Shown here one piece after another: positions 16,271 through 24,820 of a stretch of DNA of 64,000 nucleotides. A program made the position numbers and the translations under genes. Below the pieces are notes generated by a model. The model did no database searches and had not been told where the DNA came from. It was given only the letters and a program-made list of their open reading frames with translations. The first letter of the stretch is position 1; the number at the start of each line of letters is the position of its first letter. The stretch spans positions 372,001 to 436,000 of the forward strand of contig CAWDWM010000010.1 in assembly GCA_963806015.1 (NCBI GenBank), in the 5' to 3' direction. The stretch is from JAOPZW01 sp963806015 (lineage in GTDB: Bacteria; Actinomycetota; Thermoleophilia; Solirubrobacterales; Solirubrobacteraceae).

Positions 16271-16843
16271 ATGGACGACGCCGCGCAGATCGCGAAGGAG
16301 TGGTGGATGTTCGCCCTGCTGGGCGTCGCCTCGCTCGTCTGCGGCGTGCTGGCCATCGTCTACCCCGACATCACGCTGCTCGCGGTCGGGATCATCTTCG
16401 GCTTCTACCTGCTGTTGGCGGGCGTCTTCGAGCTGGTCGAGGCGATCGTGGGCGACCCGGCCTCCCGCGCCCTGAGCGCCATCGTCGGCGTCGTCGCCCT
16501 GATCGCCGGCCTGATCTGCCTGCGCCGTCCCGGCGACAGCCTGCTCGCGCTCGTGGTCGTGCTCGGCGCGTACCTGATCGTGACCGGCGTCGCGCGGCTG
16601 GTGCGCGCGTTCGCCAGCGCCGAGCACCGCGGCTGGGCGCTGCTGACCGCGGTCGTCGATCTCATCCTGGGCATCCTCATCCTCTCCTGGCCCGACGAGA
16701 GCCTCGTCACGCTGGCCGTCTTCTTCGGCATCTCACTGATCGTGCGCGGTCTCGTCGCCCTGGTCTCGGCGTATCAGCTGCGCAAGCTGGGCAAGGACGA
16801 CAGCGCCGACGTGGCACCGCCGATCAACGCCGCCCCCGCCTGA
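16271..16843 (+). CDS. HdeD-family (DUF308) membrane protein
   Basis: A 190-residue protein with six predicted membrane helices arranged as three hairpins, each with a small polar turn such as YPDITLLAVG or WPDESLVTLA, the DUF308 repeat seen in HdeD acid-resistance proteins. The C-terminus is charged and cytoplasmic (RKLGKDDSADV). GAGGAGGAAGG gives a strong ribosome site. It is transcribed from array 3 with a leader of about 27 bases. Its stop lies 3 bases from the end of the convergent formylglycine-generating enzyme gene. HdeD proteins are linked to acid stress in enterobacteria; here the role is inferred only. Confidence 0.88.
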   Translation: MDDAAQIAKEWWMFALLGVASLVCGVLAIVYPDITLLAVGIIFGFYLLLAGVFELVEAIVGDPASRALSAIVGVVALIAGLICLRRPGDSLLALVVVLGAYLIVTGVARLVRAFASAEHRGWALLTAVVDLILGILILSWPDESLVTLAVFFGISLIVRGLVALVSAYQLRKLGKDDSADVAPPINAAPA

Positions 16844-16846
16844 GGG

Positions 16847-17770
16847 TCAGCCCGGGTCGGGGCCTCGCGCCCGTAGGAGGCAGCGAAAGCCGATGTGGGT
16901 CGTCGAGGTGTCGACCGCCTCGCCCTGGCGCGCGGCGGGGCGGAAGCGCAGGCAGTAGTTCGGAGCGCACAGATGCGAGCCGCCCTTGATGACGCGCCGC
17001 GGGATGTGCTCGCCGGGCATCACACCGGGCGCGCAGCATGCGTGCTCGCCGGGCTGCCCGTCGTGCGTGGCCCAGAAGTCGGCGGTCCACTCCCACACGT
17101 TGCCCGTCATGTCGTAGAGCCCGTAGCCGTTGGGCGGGAAGTTCCCCACCGGCGAGGTGCCCTCGTAGCCGTCGGCGCGCAGGTTCTGCCAGGGGAACTC
17201 CCCCTGCCAGGTGTTGGCCATGAGCCGTCCGGCCGGCGCGATCTCGTCGCCCCACGCGAACACGGCGCCCTCCAGGCCGCCGCGCGCCGCGCGCTCCCAC
17301 TCGGGTTCGGTGGGCAGCTCCTTGCCCGCCCAGGCGGCGTACGTGGCGGCGTCCTCGTAGGCGACATGGGTCACGGGGTGGCGCTGGCGCCCCGCCGCGG
17401 TGCTGCCCGGGCCTTCCGGGGCGCGCCAGAAGGCGCCGGGGACGTAACGCCACCACGAGCGGACGTCGCTCAGGTCGACGGGCCCGCGCGTCTTGCGGAA
17501 CACCAGCGAGCCCGGCACGAGGTCAGCCTCGTCGGCCCCGGGGAAGTCTGCGGGGTCGAGCGGGCGCTCGGCCACGGTGACGTAGCCCGTCTCGCCGACG
17601 AAGCGCCCGAACTGCGCGACGGTGACCAGCTGGCGATCGATCCAGAAGCCCTCGACCTCGACCCGGCGCGCGGGGCGCTCCTCCGGATAGAAGGCGTCGG
17701 AGCCCATTGTGAACGGGCCGCCCGGCACCCAGGTCATGCCCTTCACGGGGGCCTTGATCGCGTCCGCCAC
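16847..17770 (-). CDS. Formylglycine-generating enzyme family protein (SUMF1/FGE)
   Basis: A 307-residue FGE-sulfatase domain protein. It oxidises the active-site cysteine of sulfatases to formylglycine. Landmarks are MTWVPGGPFTMGSD (about 12-25), the LPTEPEWERAARG motif (about 155), NVWEWTADFW (about 225), and the catalytic segment GGSHLCAPNYCLRFRPA, which keeps both active-site cysteines and the following R-x-R. It is divergent from the arylsulfatase across one shared array, so enzyme and substrate are probably coexpressed. The GTG at 17770 lies about 6 bases after the leftward -10 box; ATG at 17737 is the alternative start. Confidence 0.93.
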   Translation of the reverse strand: MADAIKAPVKGMTWVPGGPFTMGSDAFYPEERPARRVEVEGFWIDRQLVTVAQFGRFVGETGYVTVAERPLDPADFPGADEADLVPGSLVFRKTRGPVDLSDVRSWWRYVPGAFWRAPEGPGSTAAGRQRHPVTHVAYEDAATYAAWAGKELPTEPEWERAARGGLEGAVFAWGDEIAPAGRLMANTWQGEFPWQNLRADGYEGTSPVGNFPPNGYGLYDMTGNVWEWTADFWATHDGQPGEHACCAPGVMPGEHIPRRVIKGGSHLCAPNYCLRFRPAARQGEAVDTSTTHIGFRCLLRARGPDPG

Positions 17771-17776
17771 GCCGGA

Positions 17777-17851
17777 AGCCTCGCCGCCGCGCGGGTGATC
17801 CGGCATCACCCCCAGTGGGTGATGAGCGCTCACCCGTCGGGCTCTTAGCGT
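17777..17851. promoter_or_regulatory. TCACCC/GGGTGA array 4 between FGE and arylsulfatase
   Basis: GGGTGA (17793-17798), 7 bp, TCACCC (17806-17811), 5 bp, GGGTGA (17817-17822), 7 bp, TCACCC (17830-17835). Rightwards, N10 leads to TAGCGT (17846-17851) and the arylsulfatase ATG 31 bases later with an AAGGAG site. Leftwards, N10 leads to GAGGCT (17782-17777) and the FGE GTG. All four half-sites are exact and the array is symmetric. Confidence 0.85.
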
Positions 17852-17881
17852 CGTCGCCGAGTCCGAGCCAAGGAGCCTGAG

Positions 17882-20206
17882 ATGTCGCGTCCCCCGTTCA
17901 AGGGCAAGATCAACATCGACGTGCGCGACTCGGTGCCCGACTGGGCGCCGTACATGCCGCCGCGCGCGCCGGAGGGCTCGCCCAACATCCTCATCGTCCT
18001 CTACGACGACACCGGCATGGCGGCCTGGGAGCCGTTCGGCGGGCGAATCCGCATGCCCACGCTCGAGCGCCTCGCCGAAGGCGGCCTGCGCTACAGCCAG
18101 TGGCACACCACGGCGCTGTGCTCGCCGACGCGCTCGTGCATGCTCACCGGGCGCAACCACCACCAGAACGGGATGGCGTGCATCGTCGAGGGCGCGACCG
18201 GCTACCCGGGCTCGAACGCCCACCTGCCCAAGGACTGCGGCACCGTCGCCCGCGTCCTGCGCGACAACGGCTGGAACACCTACTGGGTCGGCAAGGACCA
18301 CTGCGTACCCCTGGAGGAGGCCAATCCCGGCGGTCCCAAGTTCAACTGGCCGCTGCAGCAGGGCTTCGACCGCTTCTACGGCTTCATCGGCGGCGAGACC
18401 AACCAGTGGTATCCGACGCTGGTCGAGGACAACCACTCGATCGACCAGCCCTACACGCCCGACGAGGGCTACCACCTGTCCAAGGACCTCGCCGACCAGG
18501 CGCTGCAGATGATCCGCGACAGCCAGTCCTCCTCGCCGTCGCGGCCGTGGTTCATGTGGTTCTGCCCCGGCGCCAACCACGCGCCCCACCATGCTCCGAC
18601 CGAGTGGGCGGACAAGTACAAGGGCCAGTTCGACGACGGCTACGAGGCCTACCGCGAGTGGGCGCTGGCGCGCATGGTCGAGAAGGGCGTGCTGCCCGAG
18701 GGCACCGACCTCACCCCGATCAACCCGCTGCCCGAGGGCACCCACAGCCCGCTGGACGATGTCCGCCCGTGGGACACGCTCTCAGACGACGAGAAGCGGC
18801 TCTTCGCGCGGATGGCGGAGGTCTTTGCGGGCTTCTCGGAGTACACCGACCACCAGGTCGGGCGGATCGTCGACTACCTCGAGGAGTCCGGCCAGCTCGA
18901 CAACACGATCGTCCTCTACTGCGCCGACAACGGCGCCTCGGGCGAGGGCTCGCCCAACGGATCGGTCAACGAGAACAAGTTCTTCAACGGCTGGCCCGAC
19001 GAGATGCAGGCCAACCTCGATCACATCGAGGACCTCGGCAGCCCCAACACCTACAACCATTACCCGACCGGCTGGGCGACCGCCTTCTCCACGCCCTACA
19101 AGATGTTCAAGCGCTACTCCTACGCAGGCGGCACGTGCGACCCGCTGGTCATCCACTGGCCGGCGGGCATCCAGGCCAAGGGCGAGGTGCGCCACCAGTA
19201 CCACCACGTCACCGACATCGTCCCGACGCTGCTGGACTGCTGCGGCCTGGAGTTCCCCGGCGAGATCGACGGCGTCGACCAGGTCGCGCTCCCGGGCGAG
19301 TCGATGCGCTACTCCTTCGACGCGGCCGATGCGCCGACGCCGCGCACGCGCCAGTACTACTGCATGCTCGGCACTCGCGGCATCTGGCAGGAGGGCTGGA
19401 AGGCCGTGGCGGTCCACGGGCCGACCTCCGGGATCGGGCACTTCGACGACGACCAGTGGGAGCTCTTCAACGTCGACGAGGACCGCGCCGAGGCCAACGA
19501 CCTCGCGGCCGAGCACCCCGACAAGCTCAAGGAGCTCATCGAGGTCTGGTTCGAGGAGGCGGGCAAGTACGACGTGCTGCCGCTCGACGACCGCCACCCG
19601 TGGGAGATCATCAACGACGTGCGCCCGCAGACCGAGCCCGACCGCGACACCTACATCTACTACCCGCACACCGCCGAGGTGCCCGAGGCCGCGGCGCCCA
19701 ACATCCGCGGGCGCTCGTTCAAGCTCCTCGCCGAGGTGGAGATCGAGAGCGCCGACGCCGAGGGCGTGATCTTCGCCCAGGGCGGGCGCTTCGGCGGCCA
19801 CGCCCTCTTCCTCAAGGACCGCCGCGCGCACTACGTCTACAACTTCCTCGGCGTCCCGCCCGAGCAGCTCTTCTCCTCCGACGAGCTGGCGCCCGGTCGC
19901 TACGTCATCGGGATGGACTTCGCCAAGGAGGGCGTCGGCGAGCACAACGAGGCTACGGGCACCACCCGGCTGCATGTGGACGACAAGGTCGTGGCCGAGG
20001 GGGCGATGCGCACCCAGATCGGGACGTTCACGCTCTGCGGCGATGGCCTGTGCGTCGGGCGCGACTCGAGCGACGCGGTGAGCAGCGCCTACGAATCGCC
20101 GGCCGACCTGACGGGCGCGAGCGTGCTGCAGGTCGAGATCAACCTGAGCGACGACCAGTACATCGACCTCGAGCAGGAGGCGATGGCGGCCCTCGCTCGC
20201 GAGTAG
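17882..20206 (+). CDS. Arylsulfatase (Cys-type, cytoplasmic)
   Basis: A 774-residue sulfatase. The signature LCSPTRSCMLTGR puts the formylglycine cysteine at residue 80 (C-S-P-T-R). Metal ligands are provided by YDDTG (Asp42/Asp43) and by the later ADNGASGEGS segment. A WVGKDH motif (about 138-143) and YHHVTDIVPTLLD (about 440) are typical of the family. The last 150 residues form a beta-sandwich ending in LSDDQYIDLEQEAM. There is no signal peptide, so substrate hydrolysis is probably intracellular. It is paired with a divergent maturase (FGE). AAGGAG lies 6 bases before the ATG. Substrate unknown. Confidence 0.94.
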   Translation: MSRPPFKGKINIDVRDSVPDWAPYMPPRAPEGSPNILIVLYDDTGMAAWEPFGGRIRMPTLERLAEGGLRYSQWHTTALCSPTRSCMLTGRNHHQNGMACIVEGATGYPGSNAHLPKDCGTVARVLRDNGWNTYWVGKDHCVPLEEANPGGPKFNWPLQQGFDRFYGFIGGETNQWYPTLVEDNHSIDQPYTPDEGYHLSKDLADQALQMIRDSQSSSPSRPWFMWFCPGANHAPHHAPTEWADKYKGQFDDGYEAYREWALARMVEKGVLPEGTDLTPINPLPEGTHSPLDDVRPWDTLSDDEKRLFARMAEVFAGFSEYTDHQVGRIVDYLEESGQLDNTIVLYCADNGASGEGSPNGSVNENKFFNGWPDEMQANLDHIEDLGSPNTYNHYPTGWATAFSTPYKMFKRYSYAGGTCDPLVIHWPAGIQAKGEVRHQYHHVTDIVPTLLDCCGLEFPGEIDGVDQVALPGESMRYSFDAADAPTPRTRQYYCMLGTRGIWQEGWKAVAVHGPTSGIGHFDDDQWELFNVDEDRAEANDLAAEHPDKLKELIEVWFEEAGKYDVLPLDDRHPWEIINDVRPQTEPDRDTYIYYPHTAEVPEAAAPNIRGRSFKLLAEVEIESADAEGVIFAQGGRFGGHALFLKDRRAHYVYNFLGVPPEQLFSSDELAPGRYVIGMDFAKEGVGEHNEATGTTRLHVDDKVVAEGAMRTQIGTFTLCGDGLCVGRDSSDAVSSAYESPADLTGASVLQVEINLSDDQYIDLEQEAMAALARE

Positions 20207-20211
20207 CGGCG

Positions 20212-20752
20212 ATGACTTCGACGGCTGAGGCACCGCTTGCCTCGTGGCGGGACACCGCCACGACGCGCGCGATCCTCGAGTTCGTCGCGGCGGCGACGCG
20301 CGAGGGCGGCGCGGGGTGGATCCCGCCGCCCGAGCGCGTTGCCGTGTTCGACAACGACGGGACGCTCTGGACCGAGAAGCCCATGCCCGTGCAGCTGGAC
20401 TTCATCGTCCGCGGCTTCGCCGCGGCGGCGCAGCGCGATCCGGCGCTGCGCGCGCCAGCCCTACACGGCGGCCCACGAGGGCGACCTCGGACGGCTGGGC
20501 GCGGCCATGGTCAAGCACTGAGGTCGTCTACGCCTCCACGCTGGAGTCCTTCGACGACGGCCCGCAGAAGCCGCTGCACATCTGGGCGCGAACGGGGCGG
20601 CGACCAGCGATCGCGTGCGGCCACTCCAACGGCGACCTCGAGATGCTGCGCTTCGCCGGCGGTGCGGGCACGCCGGCCCTGACAAGGTCCTGGGCGCCGG
20701 CTTCACCGAGATCAGCATGCGCGACGACTGGGCGACGGTGTTCGCCACCTGA
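20212..20752 (+). pseudogene. HAD-superfamily phosphatase, remnant with deletions
   Basis: It starts 5 bases after the arylsulfatase stop. The first 80 codons give a HAD motif I (VAVFDNDGTLWTEKPMPVQL). The frame then shifts near 20450 to QPYTAAHEGDLGRLGAAMVKH and hits a stop at 20521. It resumes in another frame with ESFDDGPQKPLHIWARTGRR and GHSNGDLEMLRF (motif IV region), and a further frame gives the usual end (FTEISMRDDWATVFAT). About 100 middle residues and a later stretch are missing. The intact ancestor was probably the second gene of the sulfatase operon. Confidence 0.8.
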
Positions 20753-20792
20753 GCGTCGCGGTGGTCGCGCGGGTCATCCCCTCCTGGCTGCG

Positions 20793-21984
20793 CTACCTCG
20801 TGGCCGCGGTGCTCGCTGTGGCCGACCGGCGCTCGAGCGCCTGGATCGCCAGCCACGCGGCGGCTGCTGCGAGCACCGCCGCGGGCACCGCGTCCAGGCC
20901 CTGCCGGCCGACGAGCAGGGCCGCGAACAGCATCGACGTGAGCAGCAGCCCGGTCATGGCGGCCATCCCCGCGGCCGCGCCCACGGCGACCGCGAGCGTC
21001 GGCGAGACGACGAACCACACCACGGGGAACGTCGCCAGCGCGATGCCGACGAAGATGGCCGGGAACACCGGGCCGCCGCGGAAGCCGCAGCCGAGGCTGA
21101 TCGCGTACGCCAGCGCCTTGGCGGCGAGCAGCAGGAGAACGATCTTCGTCGAGTCCTGGGCCACCAGCGCCGGCACGGATGCCTGCCCGGAGAACAGCAC
21201 GTCCTGCGAGTCGGCGCCGAGCAGGTCGGCGACCTCAGCGACTACGCCGACCGCGAGGCCGCCGGCGAGCAGCAGCCCGGGCATCCCCAGGCGCGGCGCG
21301 CGAACGACGCCCTCGGCCAGTCGGCGGACGCCGGCGATGACCAGCGCGGTGGCGATCCCGACCGCGACGGCGACGAGCAGGTCGGTGAGGTGCGTGCCGT
21401 TGTACGCGGGCAGGCCGGGCTCCACCAGCCCGGGCGCGTTGAGCCCGCCCCAATTGCCGCCCGACGAAGACGAGGTAGCCGACCGCCGCCGCCACGAACC
21501 CCGGCAGCAGCGAGGGCAGCAGGGCCGCCCCGAGCCCCGCCGCGCCCGACTCGACCATCATGACGCCGCCGACGATCGGGCCGCCGAACAGGGCGGAGAT
21601 CGCGGAGAACGACCCGGCGCCCGCGATCACGGCGCTCTCCTGCGCGGAGAGCCGGACGACGAGCGTCACGGCCAGGCCGACGACCGACCCGAGCGCGATC
21701 AGCGGGCCCTCCGGCCCGAGCACGGCGCCGAAGGCCAGGGTGCCGATGGCGGCCAGCGCCACCCCCGGGGCATGCGACATCGGCGTGGGCGTGCCGCCGA
21801 TGCCCTCCAGCGGTTCGTGGCCGCCGTCGCCCGGCAGGAGCGCCCGCGCGGCGAGCACCACGCACGCGCCGACCACCGGCAGCCCGAGCACCAGGTACCA
21901 GTGCGGGTCGCTCCACAGCCAGTCCTCGAGCCCGTGGACGGCGGCGAGGAAGAGCGCGGCGACCAGCGCCGCCGGCACGCCCAC
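20793..21984 (-). pseudogene. ClC-type chloride channel/transporter, frameshifted
   Basis: The upstream frame (from GTG at 21984) encodes the first half of a ClC protein, with the selectivity segment FGAVLGPEGPLIALGS (GxGPE-type). Near 21460 the frame changes by one base; the following frame continues without loss (NWGGLNAPG, then CGFRGGPVFPAIFVG, a GxFxP-like motif) to the stop at 20793. The two pieces join as one 390-400 residue protein. A single indel explains everything, so this could be a recent mutation or a sequencing error. It directly follows the arylsulfatase remnant on the same strand. Confidence 0.78.
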
Positions 21985-22026
21985 GACCGCCCCGAGCGAG
22001 ATAGGGGCGGCCGGAGGGCTGCGCGC

Positions 22027-22134
22027 TCAATCGCGCGCCATCGCTGCCACCGGGTGGGCCTCGACGTCGACGTACGCGTCGTCGGCGACGTCGAACACGA
22101 CCTTCTCGATCTTTCCCCTGAACGGCTTGGCCAT
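22027..22134 (-). pseudogene. 35-codon arylsulfatase remnant (N-terminus joined to C-terminus)
   Basis: The mini-ORF starts MAKPFRGKI, matching the first nine residues of cytosolic arylsulfatases (the intact copy here has PPFKGKI). It continues as KVVFDVADDAYVDVEAH and AAMARD, matching the last 25-30 residues of the same family (intact copy: DDQYIDLEQEAM, AALARE). Some 700 residues between are gone, with the join inside the similar F-x-G-x-I segments at the two ends. GGGAG precedes the ATG and a half-site array lies upstream, so it may still be expressed as a peptide. Confidence 0.7.
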
Positions 22135-22177
22135 CGTGGTTTCTCCCGTTGCCTGCGCGCAAGCACATCGCGCGCGA

Positions 22178-22207
22178 GGGCGATCACGCCTCACCCGCGA
22201 TGGGTGA
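22178..22207 (-). promoter_or_regulatory. TCACCC/GGGTGA array 5, upstream of the arylsulfatase remnant
   Basis: GGGCGA (22178-22183, one mismatch), 7 bp, TCACCC (22191-22196), 5 bp, GGGTGA (22202-22207). Read leftwards this is TCACCC-N5-GGGTGA-N7-TCGCCC. The expected -10 position holds TGTGCT, a poor match, and the proximal half-site is also degenerate, so the promoter may be decaying with its gene. In the 304-bp gap to 22439 I see only this array, array 6 and a doubtful short ORF at 22149-22337. Confidence 0.65.
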
Positions 22208-22387
22208 CGACGGACGTCGGACAGGTGCGCGACGTCCTGCGCCGGCGGGGGCGGAGGCACCCCTCGTGCAGGTTCACCGCACGATCGAGGACGCCATCGA
22301 CGCGGTCTCCGGCGGGAAGGTCAGCCGCCGGAACTGATGCGCCCGCCTGGCGTTGTGCCGGGCGCGCGACTGGACGGCGGTGGCGCC

Positions 22388-22432
22388 TCACCCGTCTCGG
22401 GTGATGCCGGATCACCCCGGCGAGGCGAGAAT
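22388..22432 (+). promoter_or_regulatory. TCACCC/GGGTGA array 6 with -10 box
   Basis: TCACCC (22388-22393), 5 bp, GGGTGA (22399-22404), 7 bp, TCACCC (22412-22417), then 9 bp and GAGAAT (22427-22432), fitting xANNNT. The GTG of the membrane protein at 22439 falls at the expected transcription start, with no ribosome site, so the message is probably leaderless. Confidence 0.78.
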
Positions 22433-22438
22433 CGCGCC

Positions 22439-23602
22439 GTGAAGCGCACCGGCGTGGTCATCCTTCTCGTGCTCGCGACGCTCCTGTGGACGGTGGGCAT
22501 CGTCGCGGTGTGGGCGCAGCGCCAGATGCTGGACACCCAGAACTGGGTGCAGACGAGCGATCGCCTCCTCGAGAACCAGCAGATCCGCGAAGCGCTGTCG
22601 ACCGCCATCCTGCAGCGCGTCTACGCCAGCGCGCCGGTCGAGAACAAGCTCCGCGAGACGCTCCCGCCCAACCTGCAGCCGCTGGCCGCCCCGATTGCCG
22701 CGGCCCTGCGCGAGGTCGCCAACCGCAACGCGCCGAAGGTGCTCGGGAGCGCCGCCGCGCAGGTGGCCTGGGAGAGGGCCAACCGCACCGCCCACCGCGA
22801 GCTGCTGAAGGTCCTCAACGGCGATGTCGCGCGCGGCGGCACCGTGACGCTCAACCTGCACGACCTCATCGCGCAGGTCGCCGCCGGCACCGGTCTGCCG
22901 GCCGGGGTCGCCGATCGCCTCCCGGCGAATCTGCAGCAGTTGCAGGTGCTCAAGACCGACAAGATCGAGGCCGCGCAGAAGGCGCTCAAGACCGCGAAGA
23001 CGCTCGTCATCGTCATCGTCGTCGTCGCCGTGCTGCTGATGGCCGGCGCGATCGCGCTGTCGACCGACCGCCGGCGCACCGTCGTGGCGTGCGGCGGCTG
23101 CGTGATCTTCGCGGGCGTCGCCGTGCTGGCGCTGCGATCGGTCGGCGGCGACGCCGCGGTCAACGCCCTCGCCGAGGCCCCGAACGCGCGCCCGGCGGTC
23201 CGCGCCGTGTTCACGATCGGCACGTCGCTGCTCACTGACGCCGCGTGGGGGTCGATCGTGTTCGGCCTCTTCCTGGTGACGGGCGGGTGGCTGGTGGGCT
23301 CCGGGCGGCGCGCGACGGTCGTGCGGCGTGTGAGCGCCCCGGCGCTGCGCGAGCACGCGATCTACTTCCGCGTCGGGCTGGGCCTGCTGCTCCTGCTGCT
23401 CGTGGCCTGGGGGCCCGTGCCGTGGACGCGCTCGTTCTGGCCGCTGGTGGTCTTCGCGATCGCCGCGTTCATCTGGTTGGAGCGCGTGCGCCACGTCACC
23501 CTCGCGCAGTTCGGCGACGTGCCGGCGGGGGAGCTCGGGCGCAGTTGGCGCGCGCGGTGGGGCCGGCGCTCCGAGCAGGCGTCTCAGCCCGGCGCCGGAT
23601 AA
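22439..23602 (+). CDS. Actinobacterial conserved membrane protein, large external loop
   Basis: A 387-residue protein. One N-terminal helix (about 4-26) is followed by an extracytoplasmic helical domain of about 160 residues starting MLDTQNWVQTSDRLLENQQI, then four to five helices clustered after residue 195. The architecture (W-A-Q-R-Q-M-L-D-T near the first helix, an L-P-P-N-L-Q-P-L-A turn) is that of a widespread actinobacterial membrane protein of unknown function. The GTG start follows array 6 directly. The last 19 bases overlap the convergent flippase-like gene. Confidence 0.75.
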   Translation: MKRTGVVILLVLATLLWTVGIVAVWAQRQMLDTQNWVQTSDRLLENQQIREALSTAILQRVYASAPVENKLRETLPPNLQPLAAPIAAALREVANRNAPKVLGSAAAQVAWERANRTAHRELLKVLNGDVARGGTVTLNLHDLIAQVAAGTGLPAGVADRLPANLQQLQVLKTDKIEAAQKALKTAKTLVIVIVVVAVLLMAGAIALSTDRRRTVVACGGCVIFAGVAVLALRSVGGDAAVNALAEAPNARPAVRAVFTIGTSLLTDAAWGSIVFGLFLVTGGWLVGSGRRATVVRRVSAPALREHAIYFRVGLGLLLLLLVAWGPVPWTRSFWPLVVFAIAAFIWLERVRHVTLAQFGDVPAGELGRSWRARWGRRSEQASQPGAG

Positions 23603-24675
23603 CGCCGGCGGTGCGCGACGAAGCCCACCGCCCCGAGCGGCAGCGGCAGCCAGTAGGAGAACAGCCGGTAGGCGAAGGTGGCCAGAACGGCGGCGCCTGC
23701 GGGCACCCCGGCTAGCTTCAGCATGGCCGTGAGCCCCGCTTCCACGAAGCCCAGCCCGCCCGGGGTGACCGGTATCTGCGCCAGGACCTGTGCCCCGCAG
23801 AAGGCGAGCAGGACGAGCGCGGGACGTGGCCGCGACCCGACCGCCGCCAGCGCGGCGAGCAGCGTGGCGTAGTCGAAGAACCAGCGCCCGACCGTGGCCG
23901 CCAGCGCGCGCTTCCACTTCGGGCCGAACGTCTCGAGGATCCGGTCGCGCTCGTGCAGCAGCCGCTTGGGCAGGCCCGTGAGCGGCTCCGAATGGCGGCG
24001 CAGGCGGTTGCGCACGCGCTGGATCGTGCGCCCGATCCAGCGCAGCGGCGCATCGAAGGCGATGCAGACCGCGCCGACGGCGAAGAGCGCGACGAAGACC
24101 ACGGCACCCACGATCGTCGCCTGGACGAGGCCGTGGTCGACCCCGCCGCGGATGATCGTCGGCACGGCGAGGACCGGCAGCCCGAGGACCGCCGCGAAGA
24201 CCAGCAGGTTGACCGCGGTCAGGCCGGAGACGATCGTCGCGGGCCGCGCGCCCGCCTGCACGAGCATGCGGTATTGCAGCGCCGCGCCGACCGCGCCGCC
24301 GCCGGGGGCGATCTTCGACAGCGCGTTGCCGGCCAGCTGCGAGGCGATCACCGGCGGCCACGTCTGTGCGCGGATGGCCACGTGCTGCAGCGCCCACAGG
24401 CACGCCAGCGTCGCGAGCTGCAGCGCGGCCATCGCTCCCAGCCAGCCGGCGCCGAACTCGCCGAGGTCCTTCCAGGAGGAGAAGAGGTCGAGCAGGCTCG
24501 GGAACACGAGGTACAGCGAGACCGCCGTGATCGCCAGCCAGATGGCCCGCTTGACGAGGCCTTTGCGCGGGGTCGGCTGCGCCTCACCGCGCTCGATGAC
24601 GTGCTCGACGTCGGCGCGGTCCTCGATCGCGCGCTCCACCCGATCGCCGACCCGGGCCCGCGGCGCCACCGTCAT
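23584..24675 (-). CDS. Lysylphosphatidylglycerol synthase TM region/UPF0104 flippase-like protein
   Basis: A 363-residue integral membrane protein with about eight helices. Typical landmarks are NALSKIAPGGGAVGAALQYRML (about 117-138), a cytoplasmic basic loop (RVRNRLRRHSEPL), and PVTPGGLGFVEAGLTAML (about 305-322), which are the AglD/MprF transmembrane-domain signatures. There is no catalytic LysS-like domain, so it is a putative lipid-linked flippase or envelope protein rather than an aminoacyl transferase. ATG at 24675 sits just after the -10 box of array 7 (leaderless); the in-frame ATG at 24684 overlaps that box and is less likely. Confidence 0.85.
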   Translation of the reverse strand: MTVAPRARVGDRVERAIEDRADVEHVIERGEAQPTPRKGLVKRAIWLAITAVSLYLVFPSLLDLFSSWKDLGEFGAGWLGAMAALQLATLACLWALQHVAIRAQTWPPVIASQLAGNALSKIAPGGGAVGAALQYRMLVQAGARPATIVSGLTAVNLLVFAAVLGLPVLAVPTIIRGGVDHGLVQATIVGAVVFVALFAVGAVCIAFDAPLRWIGRTIQRVRNRLRRHSEPLTGLPKRLLHERDRILETFGPKWKRALAATVGRWFFDYATLLAALAAVGSRPRPALVLLAFCGAQVLAQIPVTPGGLGFVEAGLTAMLKLAGVPAGAAVLATFAYRLFSYWLPLPLGAVGFVAHRRRYPAPG

Positions 24676-24682
24676 GGGCTGC

Positions 24683-24728
24683 ATCCTCCACGGCGCGCAG
24701 GTGGGGGCGCCTCACCCGGCCAGGGTGA
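24683..24728 (-). promoter_or_regulatory. TCACCC/GGGTGA array 7, for the flippase-like gene
   Basis: TCACCC (24712-24717), 5 bp, GGGTGA (24723-24728). Read leftwards it is followed after 7 bp by CCACCT (24704-24699, two mismatches), then 10 bp and GAGGAT (24688-24683). The ATG at 24675 is 7 bases further. The proximal half-site is weak but the spacing is exact. Confidence 0.65.
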
Positions 24729-24778
24729 TTCGCCGGGGCGAGGGGTGGGGCAAGAGCTGCGTAACTGTCCCGTCCTGT

Positions 24779-24793
24779 GGTCGTCAGACGACC
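24779..24793. promoter_or_regulatory. GGTCGTCAGACGACC palindrome, FadR-type operator core
   Basis: A perfect 15-bp palindrome around the core TCGTCAGACGA (24781-24791), which fits the FadR-family consensus TNGTNNNACNA. The same 11-bp core recurs at three promoters in the catabolic region at 42.8 and 55.6-55.8 kb, but here no such gene is adjacent; only the GAP-family remnant and arrays 7 and 8 surround it. It may be a relic operator or a distant binding site of the GntR protein at the end of the window. Confidence 0.5.
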
Positions 24794-24820
24794 TCTGAGT
24801 CGGGACGCTTGGCCTGTGGC

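Noticed and set aside
16157..16627. N-terminal extension of the phosphodiesterase frame
   Set aside because: It runs through array 3 and into the HdeD gene on the other strand and has no domain.
22149..22337. Rightward ORF ending VHRTIEDAIDAVSGGKVSRRN-like
   Set aside because: It overlaps array 5, has no ribosome site, and the short helix-like end is not enough to name a gene; it could be another remnant.
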